Origin: an uncultured Bacillota bacterium | GTDB taxonomy: Bacteria; Bacillota; Clostridia; Oscillospirales; Oscillospiraceae | DNA: 34,498 bases | Direction: 5' to 3' | NCBI GenBank assembly: GCA_947383275.1 | Contig: CANDCW010000021.1 | Span: 1 to 34,498 of the forward strand | Part shown: piece by piece, positions 8,959 to 16,654 of the stretch | Layout of the letters: every line of letters starts with the position of its first letter | Position numbering within the stretch: position 1 is the stretch's first letter | The notes under the pieces: generated by a model | Database searches by the model: none | Seen by the model: only the letters and a program-made list of their open reading frames with translations | Told to the model about the DNA's origin: nothing | Translations under genes and position numbers: made by a program

Positions 8959-9918
8959 AAGGCCAGACACTACGAGGAGGCCTGCGGCGGCCGGATTTCG
9001 CCTGAGGAGCGCCCCCTCTTTCACGTTACGCCTACGGTGGGCTGGCTGAACGACCCCAACGGGTTCTCCTATTATCAAGGAAAATATCACCTGTTCTATC
9101 AGTATAACCCTACAACACCCACTGGGCGGGACAGATGTGCTGATTGTCTCGCCCATGGAGATGTTGGCTGAGGGTTTGGAATTTCACAACGGAAATAACG
9201 CTGCCTATATCATCGGCCGCTATGACAAAAAAACCCGCGCCTTTGAGCGGCAGGAGCTGCACAGCCTGGATTACGGTCTGGATTTTTACGCACCCCAGAC
9301 CATGGCCGCTCCGGACGGGCGGCGGATTCTAATTGGCTGGATGCAGTCCCCGGAGACGGGACAAAGCCAGCCCCACGACATCAAGTGGTTTGGGCAGATG
9401 ACCATTCCCCGGGAGCTCTCTGTCCAAAACGGCCGGCTTATCCAGCGCCCGGTTCAGGAATTGGAGCGCTATCGCGGAGATCTGGTCATTTACCGGAACG
9501 TGTATGTCCGGGAGTGTCTGTGCCTGCCCCAAGTGTCGGGCCGTTGTGTGGACATGACCGTCCGCATCCGCCCTGCTGGAGGGGCGCTGTATCAACAGTT
9601 TACCATCAAAATCGCCAAGGACACCGAGCTTTATACCGCTGTTACCTACGCTCCCAACAACAGCGTCCTCCGCTTTGACCGCAGCCACTCCGGTTTCCGC
9701 CACAATATTGTTGCGTCCCGAAAAGCTCTGGTGCGTTATCAGGGGGGCGAGATTAAGCTGAGATTTATCATCGACCGGTTTCCGCCGAGGTATTCGTCAA
9801 CGATGGCGAGCAGGTCCTGACCTCCACGCTGTACACGCCCCAAAATGCGGACAGCATCTCTTTTGAGGCCACAGGCTCAGCCATCGTTGATGTTGAAAAA
9901 TACAGTATTAAGGGATAG
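8959..9918 (+). pseudogene. GH32 fructosidase/sucrose hydrolase, broken by deletion and frameshifts
   Basis: This is a decayed glycoside hydrolase family 32 gene (sucrose-6-phosphate hydrolase/levanase type). The N-terminal piece in frame 1 (8959-9110) encodes FHVTPTVGWLNDPNG, with the nucleophile Asp of the NDPNG motif, then YHLFYQYNP. A one-base loss near 9110 moves the frame so that YNTHWAGQM follows. At 9134-9139 the reading jumps to DVLIVSPMEMLAEGLEFHNG, which in intact enzymes lies well over 100 residues further on. The RDP and EC catalytic motifs are therefore missing. The C-terminal piece continues in frame 2 with DYGLDFYAPQT and RRILIGWM, then shifts back to frame 1 near 9780, where the beta-sandwich end (AEVFVNDGEQ) closes at a TAG at 9916-9918. 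There are at least two frameshifts and one large internal deletion, so the gene cannot make an active enzyme. Confidence 0.85.
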
Positions 9919-10228
9919 ACTGCGGTGCCGCTCCTGGGCGGAAACGGCACCGGGGATGCAGTTCCATGCCGTTGGGGGCGGAGATACCCACCGCGTGTTT
10001 GGTGTCGGTGACGGAGGAGATCTCCCCGTCGAAGGGGGCGACCACAATTCCGGTTTCGGGCCGGATGCCTACGCCCTGCCCCAAAACGCCCGCGGCAAAG
10101 GTCTCGTCGGGAATCTCCTCGGAGGGGATGACCATACCGGGCACGGGGGCGTACACCGAGCCGGGCTGGCACTGGATCGCGGGGACGGCGGGCTGGACAG
10201 TTTTCTTTTCAACCGGAGCTGCTTTGTT
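9908..10228 (-). pseudogene. Truncated PTS EIIA (glucose-type) domain remnant
   Basis: The minus-strand frame encodes a clear glucose-superfamily EIIA domain preceded by a Pro/Ala/Lys-rich linker (KAAPVEKKTVQP). The domain shows VYAPVPGMVIP, IPDETFAAGVLGQG, VVAPFDGEISSV and DTKHAVG. It breaks off after NGMEL (about 9959), exactly where the phosphorylated active-site histidine segment (LIHVG-type) should follow, and runs into unrelated residues until a stop at 9908. Upstream, an in-frame TAA (10231-10229) cuts it from any EIIBC part. The linker suggests it was the C-terminal domain of a fused EIIBCA permease of the sucrose/beta-glucoside group. Together with the facing GH32 ruin it points to a lost sucrose PTS locus. 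Confidence 0.8.
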
Positions 10229-10295
10229 TTAGCTCCATCCGGAGCAAGGAGGAGATGGAACGGGAGCTGAACCGGGTCATTCAGGAACGGTAAAG

Positions 10296-10335
10296 AATCC
10301 CGCTCCGGCTAAGCGATAGCAGCCGGAGCGGGATT
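10296..10335. terminator. Bidirectional hairpin at the end of the 12-gene operon
   Basis: A perfect 15-base inverted repeat (10296-10310 and 10321-10335) with a 10-base loop lies 48 bases after the last operon stop codon. The T tracts on both sides are short, so termination strength is uncertain. On the plus strand a 20-codon open tail ending at 10293 (containing SKEEMEREL) runs into it, perhaps the 3' end of another lost gene. Confidence 0.65.
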
Positions 10336-10383
10336 TATGATGCCTTTTATATGGGCGGCACGGAGGGTAAAAGTAAAGTTCCT

Positions 10384-11751
10384 TCACTGCCGCTGTTTTT
10401 TGAAAAGACTGACAAGAACATACGCCAGCGCGGACAACAGGATAGCGGAAATACTGGGATAAGGCAGCCAAAACAGGCCCAGTGAGCTGCCGGCCGACGC
10501 AGCCATCCCCACAAAAGAGCCGGCCAGCGCCCCCGCGGCAGTCCCGCGCTTCCACAGCAGCCCGCCCGCGAACGGGACCAGGCATCCGGCGGTCAACAGG
10601 CTGTACCCCAGCGCCAGAAGCTGGATGATGTCGTTCATGCGCAGGGCAAGAAAAATTCCAATGACGCAGACCAGGGCGTTTACCAACGCCAGCACCCTGC
10701 GGCAGCTTTGAGAGCTGGCGTCGGGATCAATCATTCCCTGGTAAATGTCGTGGACCACGTTGGCCGCCACTACAATGTAGGCGCTGTTGCACGCCCCCAG
10801 AACCGCACAGATAATCGCCGCCAGGATGACTGCCGCGACTGCCGTGGGCAGGCGGCTCAGCAGCAGCGCCATGAACACCTCCGCCGGGGCCGCCTGAGGA
10901 AAGAGCGCCCGGCCGAACATTCCCAGCAGCGGTGGAATCAGCGCCACCGGAATGAGGAACAGCCCGCCGATCAGGTAGCCCCAGACCGCCGCTCTTTCTG
11001 ATTTTGCAGAGCTGATGTTTTGGTAAATGCCTTGGCTTACTAAGCTGACTGTTGCCGTGGGCACCACCATGGACACAAAGAATTCGCTGTCAAAGGGGAT
11101 GGGGTCAAAGCAGGACGCGGGCAGGGAATGGACCAGCTCCGGTATGCCATGGCTGCACAGCATAACAGCCAGCGCCAGAAGCATTCCCACAAAAATGACA
11201 GCGGACTGGAGCGCGGAAGCGGCCATTGTCCCCCAAAGCCCGCTGGTGGTGGCGTAACACAGCGAGATGACAGCGGTTAAAACCACGCCCCACGCCTCCG
11301 GAATGCCAACCGCCAGAAAAATGGCCCGTCCGGCCAGGAGCTGGCCGGCCAGCATGGCGATGCAGCACAGCATAGTGGCCACGCTGTAAATCAGCCGGGT
11401 GGCCTTGCCCTGGTAGCGCCTGGAGAAATAGTCCGACAGCGAGAGAAAGCCGTTCCGGTAGGCAAAGCGGCTGATGAACAGCCCCACTGCTAGATAGGAT
11501 ATTCCGCATCCGATGCCGTACCAGGCCCCGCCGATACCGAAGCGGGCGCCGTATTCGGCTCCGCCCACAACAAATCCGCTGCCGATGTGCGTTCCAACTG
11601 CGCTGCCGACCAGCAGCGGCATTGTGCTCTGCCCAGGTGCGGCAATGGCATCCTGCACGCTTTTGATCCGTTTCCTGGCTGACCTTCCAAGTACCAGCAT
11701 CGCCCCCATATAGAGGACCAGAATCAAAATGACCAATTGAGATGTGGACAT
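10384..11751 (-). CDS. Sodium:solute symporter (SSS family), copy 1
   Basis: A 455-residue integral membrane protein of the sodium:solute symporter family, expected to couple Na+ entry to uptake of a small solute. About 12-13 hydrophobic helices can be traced, with the N-terminal segment VILILVLYMGAMLVLGR and then the glycine-rich stretch THIGSGFVVGGAEYGARFG, which corresponds to the helix-1 region lining the Na+ and substrate sites. I start it at the ATG at 11751, which has AAGGGGTGA upstream, rather than at the longer frame from 11808. It is the last gene of the operon and a clear paralogue of the symporter at 15172-16554: both share the GFVVGG motif, the same helix spacing and an NPD segment (MINPDAD or MIDPDAS) in a cytoplasmic loop. 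The substrate is unknown. Confidence 0.9.
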   Translation of the reverse strand: MSTSQLVILILVLYMGAMLVLGRSARKRIKSVQDAIAAPGQSTMPLLVGSAVGTHIGSGFVVGGAEYGARFGIGGAWYGIGCGISYLAVGLFISRFAYRNGFLSLSDYFSRRYQGKATRLIYSVATMLCCIAMLAGQLLAGRAIFLAVGIPEAWGVVLTAVISLCYATTSGLWGTMAASALQSAVIFVGMLLALAVMLCSHGIPELVHSLPASCFDPIPFDSEFFVSMVVPTATVSLVSQGIYQNISSAKSERAAVWGYLIGGLFLIPVALIPPLLGMFGRALFPQAAPAEVFMALLLSRLPTAVAAVILAAIICAVLGACNSAYIVVAANVVHDIYQGMIDPDASSQSCRRVLALVNALVCVIGIFLALRMNDIIQLLALGYSLLTAGCLVPFAGGLLWKRGTAAGALAGSFVGMAASAGSSLGLFWLPYPSISAILLSALAYVLVSLFKKQRQ

Positions 11752-11825
11752 ACCGTCACCCCTTCTGATCCGTCGGCACCATGCGCCGCACGGAAATTTG
11801 CCGCCCACAGAATGTCCGGGCTGCC

Positions 11826-12734
11826 TTATGTTGCGGGAAATATTTTCAGTTCAGCGGTTTCAGTCCAAGGCAGATCGGGGGGCGTGCCAAAGTTTTTTAC
11901 CAGCTCGATGCGTACGTATTTCGCCTTCACCGGGGTGTCGAGAACGTATGTGTTCCACTGCTCCTTCATCTCCATCTGGGCTGAGACAATTTCTGTCCAG
12001 GCCACGCTGTCTATGTCCGCTTCCTCATTTCCAAAGTGGGAGCACCGCTCGTCATCCGACACGTATAGGCGAATGGCAGAGGCCATCTCCTCCTCCATGC
12101 TGATGGGGGAGCCGACATTGTGGAAAATTCGAATGCAGGAGATGGCTTTTTCCTCCCCGAAAAAATCCAGAATGGCGTTGGCGGGACCGTTGGTATTGGC
12201 GCCCCAGGTCCCGCCGTTTCGCTCGATGTCGTCGTCAATCAGGTTGCAGATCCAGTAGTAGGGGTTCAGGGTGGTGGTGCTGCCCCACTGGATGCGGGAG
12301 TATAGGCTGCCGTCCCGGCGGACGCCCAGAGGCAGCAAGCCTGCGGGCATTTCGCTCAGTACCGCGCCCTCCTGCGTTGTGGAACAGCTGTAAAAGCCAG
12401 GCGTAATCCCGCAGAGGCAGGAGGCGGCGGCTACCGGGAGGGGGTGGCCGCCCTGCATGCTTGCATCATCGGCAATGATCAGCCGGACGCCCAGCTCCGC
12501 CAGAAAAGCGGCCGCGTCATCGGACAACTGCTGGCCGCGTACCTCCCGGGGCGGACAGATTTCCAGCGTTCGGGACTTGGCCGTCTGAATCAGGAGGACC
12601 GAAAAGGCGGGCAGATGCTTCAGGTACGCCACATCCTCTCTGGTGATGACAAAATTGGCCCGATATAAATTTGCCACATAGGCGGTCTGTTTGGAGAGCT
12701 CCGGGCAGCCTTTTACATCTAACGTATACTTCAT
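11826..12734 (-). CDS. Cyclase-like / F5/8-type-C (discoidin) chimera of unknown function
   Basis: A 302-residue protein with no signal peptide or membrane segment. Residues ~30-150 resemble the C-terminal half of the metal-dependent 'putative cyclase' (kynurenine-formamidase-like) family: VLLIQTAKS, LSDDAAAFLAELGVRLIIADD, a GGHPLPVAA segment and MPAGLLPLGVRRDGS follow that family's order. The N-terminal HxGTHxD metal motif of true cyclases is absent. Residues ~155-302 look like an F5/8 type C/discoidin beta-sandwich: GGTWGANTNGPANAILDFF, ISCIRIFHNVG, SAIRLYVSDD and KAKYVRIELVKNFG are typical strand patterns. Such domains usually bind carbohydrate outside the cell, so an apparently cytoplasmic copy inside a catabolic operon is odd. 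The start ATG has AAGGGAG upstream. The domain calls are by eye, and the function is not known. Confidence 0.7.
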   Translation of the reverse strand: MKYTLDVKGCPELSKQTAYVANLYRANFVITREDVAYLKHLPAFSVLLIQTAKSRTLEICPPREVRGQQLSDDAAAFLAELGVRLIIADDASMQGGHPLPVAAASCLCGITPGFYSCSTTQEGAVLSEMPAGLLPLGVRRDGSLYSRIQWGSTTTLNPYYWICNLIDDDIERNGGTWGANTNGPANAILDFFGEEKAISCIRIFHNVGSPISMEEEMASAIRLYVSDDERCSHFGNEEADIDSVAWTEIVSAQMEMKEQWNTYVLDTPVKAKYVRIELVKNFGTPPDLPWTETAELKIFPAT

Positions 12735-12753
12735 GATATGTAACGCTCCCTTA

Positions 12754-13425
12754 TCATTCTTCCGCGCAATCCAAAATGGAGAACGCGTCGCTGCTGTATA
12801 TGACGCCGGCCCCCGCGTCCAGCAGGGCCAGGGCCGACTCCAGGGTGCTGATCTGCCCCTCGGCCTCTACCACGGCCCTGCCCTTCACAGCGCCATAAAT
12901 CAGCGCCACATCGCGGATGCCGGTGGCGCGGGGGATTACGCTGTCGCCGCAAGTCGTCTTAACCGCGTCCGCGCCCCAGCCGGCGCACAGGCCGGCCAGC
13001 TGGACGGCCTCTTCATCCTCCAGCTGGAAGGTGTTCAGAACGGCGGAGAGGCGTCCGCCTCCGCGGTGGGCCGCCTCCGAGGCTCCCCGCAATTCCTCTT
13101 GGAGGGTCTCCAGGTCCTTAGATTTCCAAGCGGAGAGATTGACGCCCATAGCCACCCCGGACGCGCCCCGCCTTGTGGACAGCTCTACGTCGGAAACCTT
13201 GGTGACGGGCATATCGATACCGGAAGGAAAACCGGCCACTGTAAAGACCTTCAAACCGCTTTCCCCGGCGGCCTCCACTGCGGTAAGCACCATATTTTGG
13301 TATACGCAGACGCCCAGCATGCCCCGCCTGGCTGCCTGCCGGACAAAGCTGGCGACCTGCTGCTCTGTTCGCCCGATGGCCAGCTCGCTGGCGACCAGCC
13401 GTTTTGCCAATTCAGCTCTTTTCAT
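12754..13425 (-). CDS. Divergent DeoC-family aldolase-like protein (copy A)
   Basis: A 223-residue TIM-barrel protein of the DeoC (deoxyribose-phosphate aldolase) family. Recognisable segments are VCVYQNMV, FTVAGFPSG, VAMGVNLS and ADAVKTTCG. Lys156 in VKTTCG matches the Schiff-base lysine. However, the aspartate normally found in the EVDMVIN strand is Ala92 here, and the second catalytic lysine of the KAxGG motif is Glu187 (VVEAEGQ), with the double glycine also lost. It should therefore not act as a normal 2-deoxyribose-5-phosphate aldolase. It may have another lyase activity, or serve as a partner subunit for copy B, which starts the same operon pair 4 bases upstream. The start ATG at 13425 follows GGAGTGAGGAC, which overlaps the end of copy B. 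A longer frame to 13479 lacks family similarity. Confidence 0.85.
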   Translation of the reverse strand: MKRAELAKRLVASELAIGRTEQQVASFVRQAARRGMLGVCVYQNMVLTAVEAAGESGLKVFTVAGFPSGIDMPVTKVSDVELSTRRGASGVAMGVNLSAWKSKDLETLQEELRGASEAAHRGGGRLSAVLNTFQLEDEEAVQLAGLCAGWGADAVKTTCGDSVIPRATGIRDVALIYGAVKGRAVVEAEGQISTLESALALLDAGAGVIYSSDAFSILDCAEE

Positions 13426-13429
13426 GTCC

Positions 13430-14095
13430 TCACTCCTCCACAAAGGTGTCCAAAATACGGAAGGGCGCGCTGGTCGCAATCCGGTCGCACCCGGCCAAAA
13501 TCATTTGCCTGGCGTCCTGGCCGGTTCGGACCCCGCCTGAGACCATCACCTTGATGGCCCCGCCAAAGTGGTCTTTAATCCGCTTGACCTCCTCCGGCTT
13601 GCTGGTGCATCCATGGCCGGTGTTGGTCTTCAGGTACTCCACGCCGCAGTCGATGCACAGCTCCGCCGCCTTCAACTGCTGATCCGGCGTGAGCAGGGTG
13701 GCAAAATAGATGATCTTAATCAGCTTTTCCCCCCGCGCCAGCTCCAGAAAAGGCTTGATCTCCTCCTTCACGCGGCGGTAGTCCCCTGCCAGAAAGGCGC
13801 TGATGTTCATCGAGACATCCAGGCTGTCCGCGCCGTCCGCGATGGCCCTGCGCGCGGCCACCAGGCGGATCTCGTTGTCCGCGCCGCCCATGGGGTAATC
13901 CACCACCGAGACGATTTCACGCCCCCTGCTGTGGGCAATTTCCGCAACGTGCCTGACAAAGTAGGCGGAAGCCAAAATACCGGCAAACTCATAATCTGCG
14001 GCCTTTGTGGTAAAATCCACCGCCTCCTGAATGGTAGGGTTGGAGGCCGCCATGGAGGCGTCCAGCATACGCTCCACATCTTTTTTGGTTAACAT
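13430..14095 (-). CDS. Divergent DeoC-family aldolase-like protein (copy B)
   Basis: A 221-residue DeoC-family TIM barrel. It keeps Asp93 (DSLDVSMNIS) and the Schiff-base Lys156 (YLKTNTGHG) but has Met184 where DeoC has its second catalytic lysine (IKVMVSGGVRTG). The N-terminal DHTLL motif is also changed (LDASM). The remaining barrel, including SVVDYPMGG and the phosphate-binding SGGVR segment, is intact, so an altered aldolase on a phosphorylated substrate is plausible. I place the start at the ATG at 14095: the AGGAGG site touches an ATG at 14101 but is about 7 bases from this one. It lies 17 bases after a PfkB kinase and 4 bases before copy A, so the kinase product may be its substrate. 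Confidence 0.87.
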   Translation of the reverse strand: MLTKKDVERMLDASMAASNPTIQEAVDFTTKAADYEFAGILASAYFVRHVAEIAHSRGREIVSVVDYPMGGADNEIRLVAARRAIADGADSLDVSMNISAFLAGDYRRVKEEIKPFLELARGEKLIKIIYFATLLTPDQQLKAAELCIDCGVEYLKTNTGHGCTSKPEEVKRIKDHFGGAIKVMVSGGVRTGQDARQMILAGCDRIATSAPFRILDTFVEE

Positions 14096-14112
14096 AGTCA
14101 TTCCTCCTGACG

Positions 14113-15057
14113 TTACAGCAGGGCGCGGTAGCTCTTCTGGAGCTGAGCCAGCTCTTCCGCGTCCGGAAAGAATTCAAAAACGGTCTGATTGGGCAGGCGC
14201 TTGACGCAACAGGCGGCGATGCAATTGGCGTTGACTACCGCATCAGGCAGGGACATCCCCTGGGCGATGGAGGCCACCAGGGCGCCGGCAAAGGTATCCC
14301 CGGCGCTGGTGGTGTCCCGGACCTCTACGGGCACTCTGGGGAAAAGGCGTTCCATGTCCCGCGCAACCAAAACGGCCCCTTCCCCGCCCAAGGTGATGAC
14401 GGCCGCCTTGTTGACCCCCTTGTCCAGCAGGACGCGGCCCGCCTTCAGCGCGCTGGCCGTGTCTGTCACCTCAACACCGCTGAGCAGCGACGCCTCCACC
14501 TCGTTAGGCTTGATATAGGTAATATACTGGTACAGATCTTCGTCAAATTGAACCACAGGCGCAGGGTCCACCATGGTCTCCACACCCAGAGCGCGGGCTT
14601 TCCGGATGGTGTACTCAATCGCATCAAAGTTGTTCTCAAACTGGAAACCAGCCACAGAGCATTCCTTCATCATGCCCTCCGCCTGGTCGATATCCTCTTT
14701 TGTAATTTCGGCGTTGGCGCCGGGTACGACGGTAATGATGTTGCCGCCTTTTCGGTTGAGCATGACGCCGGCGGCGCCGGTGGCGTGTTCCGGATCGATC
14801 TTTACGTGGGTGCAGTCAATCCCGGCCCGCTTGAAGTCCTCAATGCACAGATGCCCGTAGGCGTCGTCCCCTACGCGCATGATGCCGCAGACCTGCGTCC
14901 CGGCCAGCGCAGCGGCCAGCATCTGGCCATGGCCCTTGGCTCCGCCGGACATTTTGAAGCGGTATCCCATTACGGTCTCGCCCAACGCGGGGATCTCCTC
15001 CGAGGTGAAGGAGTAGCAGCAGTGGTAGCTCCCAAGAATAAACGCTTTATTGTTCAT
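14113..15057 (-). CDS. PfkB/ribokinase-family sugar kinase, copy 1
   Basis: A 314-residue PfkB-family kinase, expected to phosphorylate a sugar-like alcohol with ATP in the cytoplasm. The C-terminal catalytic segment is DTTSAGDTFAGAL with the base Asp254; the usual first Gly of GAGD is Ser. TYIKPNEVEA and VITLGGEGA are the nucleotide-side motifs. The substrate side is unusual: the N-terminal ribose-binding motif of ribokinase (GSxNxD) is GSYHCCY here, and GGKGANQ is replaced by GGAKGHGQ. Ribose is therefore unlikely to be the substrate. It is a paralogue of the kinase at 19764-20726, sharing GFQFE at residue 137 and DPAPV at residue 164. A GAGGTAATATT site precedes the ATG. The downstream gene is a DeoC-like aldolase. 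Confidence 0.88.
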   Translation of the reverse strand: MNNKAFILGSYHCCYSFTSEEIPALGETVMGYRFKMSGGAKGHGQMLAAALAGTQVCGIMRVGDDAYGHLCIEDFKRAGIDCTHVKIDPEHATGAAGVMLNRKGGNIITVVPGANAEITKEDIDQAEGMMKECSVAGFQFENNFDAIEYTIRKARALGVETMVDPAPVVQFDEDLYQYITYIKPNEVEASLLSGVEVTDTASALKAGRVLLDKGVNKAAVITLGGEGAVLVARDMERLFPRVPVEVRDTTSAGDTFAGALVASIAQGMSLPDAVVNANCIAACCVKRLPNQTVFEFFPDAEELAQLQKSYRALL

Positions 15058-15099
15058 AATATTACCTCATTTTCATCTGTTTCGCAATACATGAATGTA

Positions 15100-15138
15100 C
15101 CACGCCCGGCCGCCGGCGCGGGCCGGCGGCCGGTGTGG
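15100..15138. repeat. Strong GC-rich hairpin between symporter and kinase genes
   Basis: An 11-base perfect inverted repeat (15106-15116 and 15123-15133), extended by a CCAC/GTGG outer stem across a small bulge, fills the 114-base gap between two operon genes. No T run follows on the transcribed strand, so it is more likely an RNA-stability or processing stem, or a leaky attenuator, than a terminator. Confidence 0.6.
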
Positions 15139-15171
15139 TGTTTCTGGACGCAGGGAATCAGCCCGGAGAGG

Positions 15172-16554
15172 TCAGGCTGTTTTCAATTCCTTCTGCGTAC
15201 AGAGGCTGACCACCACATAGACAATGACGGCCGGCAGAATGGGGAACACACTGGCGTAGGGGAGGGGCAGAATGCCAGTGCCATTTAGAATAACCAGGGC
15301 AACGCCGCACAGAGAGCTGGCAACGGCGCCCGTTTTGGTGCCTTTCTTCCACAGCACGCCGCCCACAAAGGGAACCAGGCAGGAGGCCGCGAAGAAGGAG
15401 TAGGTAGAGCTGAGCAGATTGACGATGTTGGTGAAGTTCAGCGCCACGATCAGGGCGAAGGAGGCTTGGATAATGTTCAGCCAGACGGTCATCTTGAGCA
15501 GCTTTTCCTCGTCGGCGTCGGGGTTGATCATGCCCTTGTAGATATCGTGGAAGACCACTGCGGAGGTGCCCAGGAACAGGCAGTCAATGCTGGACATGAC
15601 GGCGGCGGCCACAGCGGCAACCAGGATGGCGCAGAACAGGGGCGGCAGGGCGTTCAGAATGACGGTGAAGAAAGCCGCGGAGTCACGGATGCCGTATTTT
15701 GCCGCCGCGTACATGCCGACGAAGGCGGGCATGATGGCCAGGGGGATCATGCACACGAAGGACAGCAGGTGCGCAACCTTGGAAGTCCGGGCGCTTTTGG
15801 CCGAATTGATGCGCTGGAGCGCGCACTGGTCGGTGAGAATGGCCAGGCAGGTGGGGACAATCAGCATGACAAAGGTGGCCCCGTCCATGGGGATCAGCTT
15901 GAACATGGTGTCGGGCAGCGCGCCGGAGGCCACCGCCTCTTGAATCAGGCCGATGCCGCCGTTGGCAATGAGCAGCACGGTGGTGCCAATCAGGCCGATC
16001 ATAATAATGGCCGTCTGGACGACCGAGGTGGCAAACGCGCCCCACAGGCCGGAGATCTGGGAATAAAGCACCACAACCACCGTAATGACAACGGCGCCCA
16101 CGGTACCGTTCAGCCCCAGGGACACGAACAGGGCGCGACCGGCCATGATCTGGGCGGCCATGTTGCCCACAAAGCACAGCGCCGTGGTCACGCTGTAGAC
16201 AAGGGATGTGATTTTGTCCCCATAGCGCTCCTGGAGAAAGTCAGCCAGGGACATGTAGCCTTTTTTGTAGATATAGTCGTTAATGGTAAAGGACAGCACC
16301 ACGTAGGACAGCGCGCACCCGACGCCGTACCAGATTCCGCTGATTCCCATTTCCGCGCCGCTGCCGGCGCCGCCGACCACAAAGCCGTTTCCGATGTGGC
16401 CGCCAATGGCGCCGCCCATGATGAGCAGCACGCCGGCCTTGCGTCCGGTATTCAGGTAGCTGTTGAAGCTGTCCGCGTTTTTGCGGCCCATCCAGCCGAT
16501 TCCGATCATTGCCAGGAAATAGATTGCCATGACGATAATGATGGTGGTAATCAC
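15172..16554 (-). CDS. Sodium:solute symporter (SSS family), copy 2
   Basis: A 460-residue, roughly 13-helix sodium:solute symporter. The first helix (IIIVMAIYFLAMIGIGW) is followed by GGHIGNGFVVGGAGSG, the glycine-rich segment of the Na+/substrate site. A cytoplasmic loop contains VFHDIYKGMINPDADE, shared with the operon's last gene (VVHDIYQGMIDPD), which shows a duplication. The start is GTG, 8 bases after an AAAGGAGG site. It follows the 100-base gap after the first iron dehydrogenase and precedes the hairpin at 15100-15138. It probably imports the operon's main substrate, or a close relative of the substrate handled by the other copy. The identity of that solute cannot be read from the sequence. 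Confidence 0.92.
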   Translation of the reverse strand: MITTIIIVMAIYFLAMIGIGWMGRKNADSFNSYLNTGRKAGVLLIMGGAIGGHIGNGFVVGGAGSGAEMGISGIWYGVGCALSYVVLSFTINDYIYKKGYMSLADFLQERYGDKITSLVYSVTTALCFVGNMAAQIMAGRALFVSLGLNGTVGAVVITVVVVLYSQISGLWGAFATSVVQTAIIMIGLIGTTVLLIANGGIGLIQEAVASGALPDTMFKLIPMDGATFVMLIVPTCLAILTDQCALQRINSAKSARTSKVAHLLSFVCMIPLAIMPAFVGMYAAAKYGIRDSAAFFTVILNALPPLFCAILVAAVAAAVMSSIDCLFLGTSAVVFHDIYKGMINPDADEEKLLKMTVWLNIIQASFALIVALNFTNIVNLLSSTYSFFAASCLVPFVGGVLWKKGTKTGAVASSLCGVALVILNGTGILPLPYASVFPILPAVIVYVVVSLCTQKELKTA

Positions 16555-16654
16555 AATTTGTTCCTCCTTTACAGCAACTGCGTTGCCTTCTCACTTCGTT
16601 TTACTGCCTCTCTCCAACTGATTCCGCGCCGCATGGACTCCCAAATACAGCCGC

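Noticed and set aside
8745..9156. Short minus-strand frames that might be a small gene
   Set aside because: They have no clear ribosome binding site and no recognised motifs, and they overlap the GH32 remnant; they are more likely chance frames in decayed DNA.
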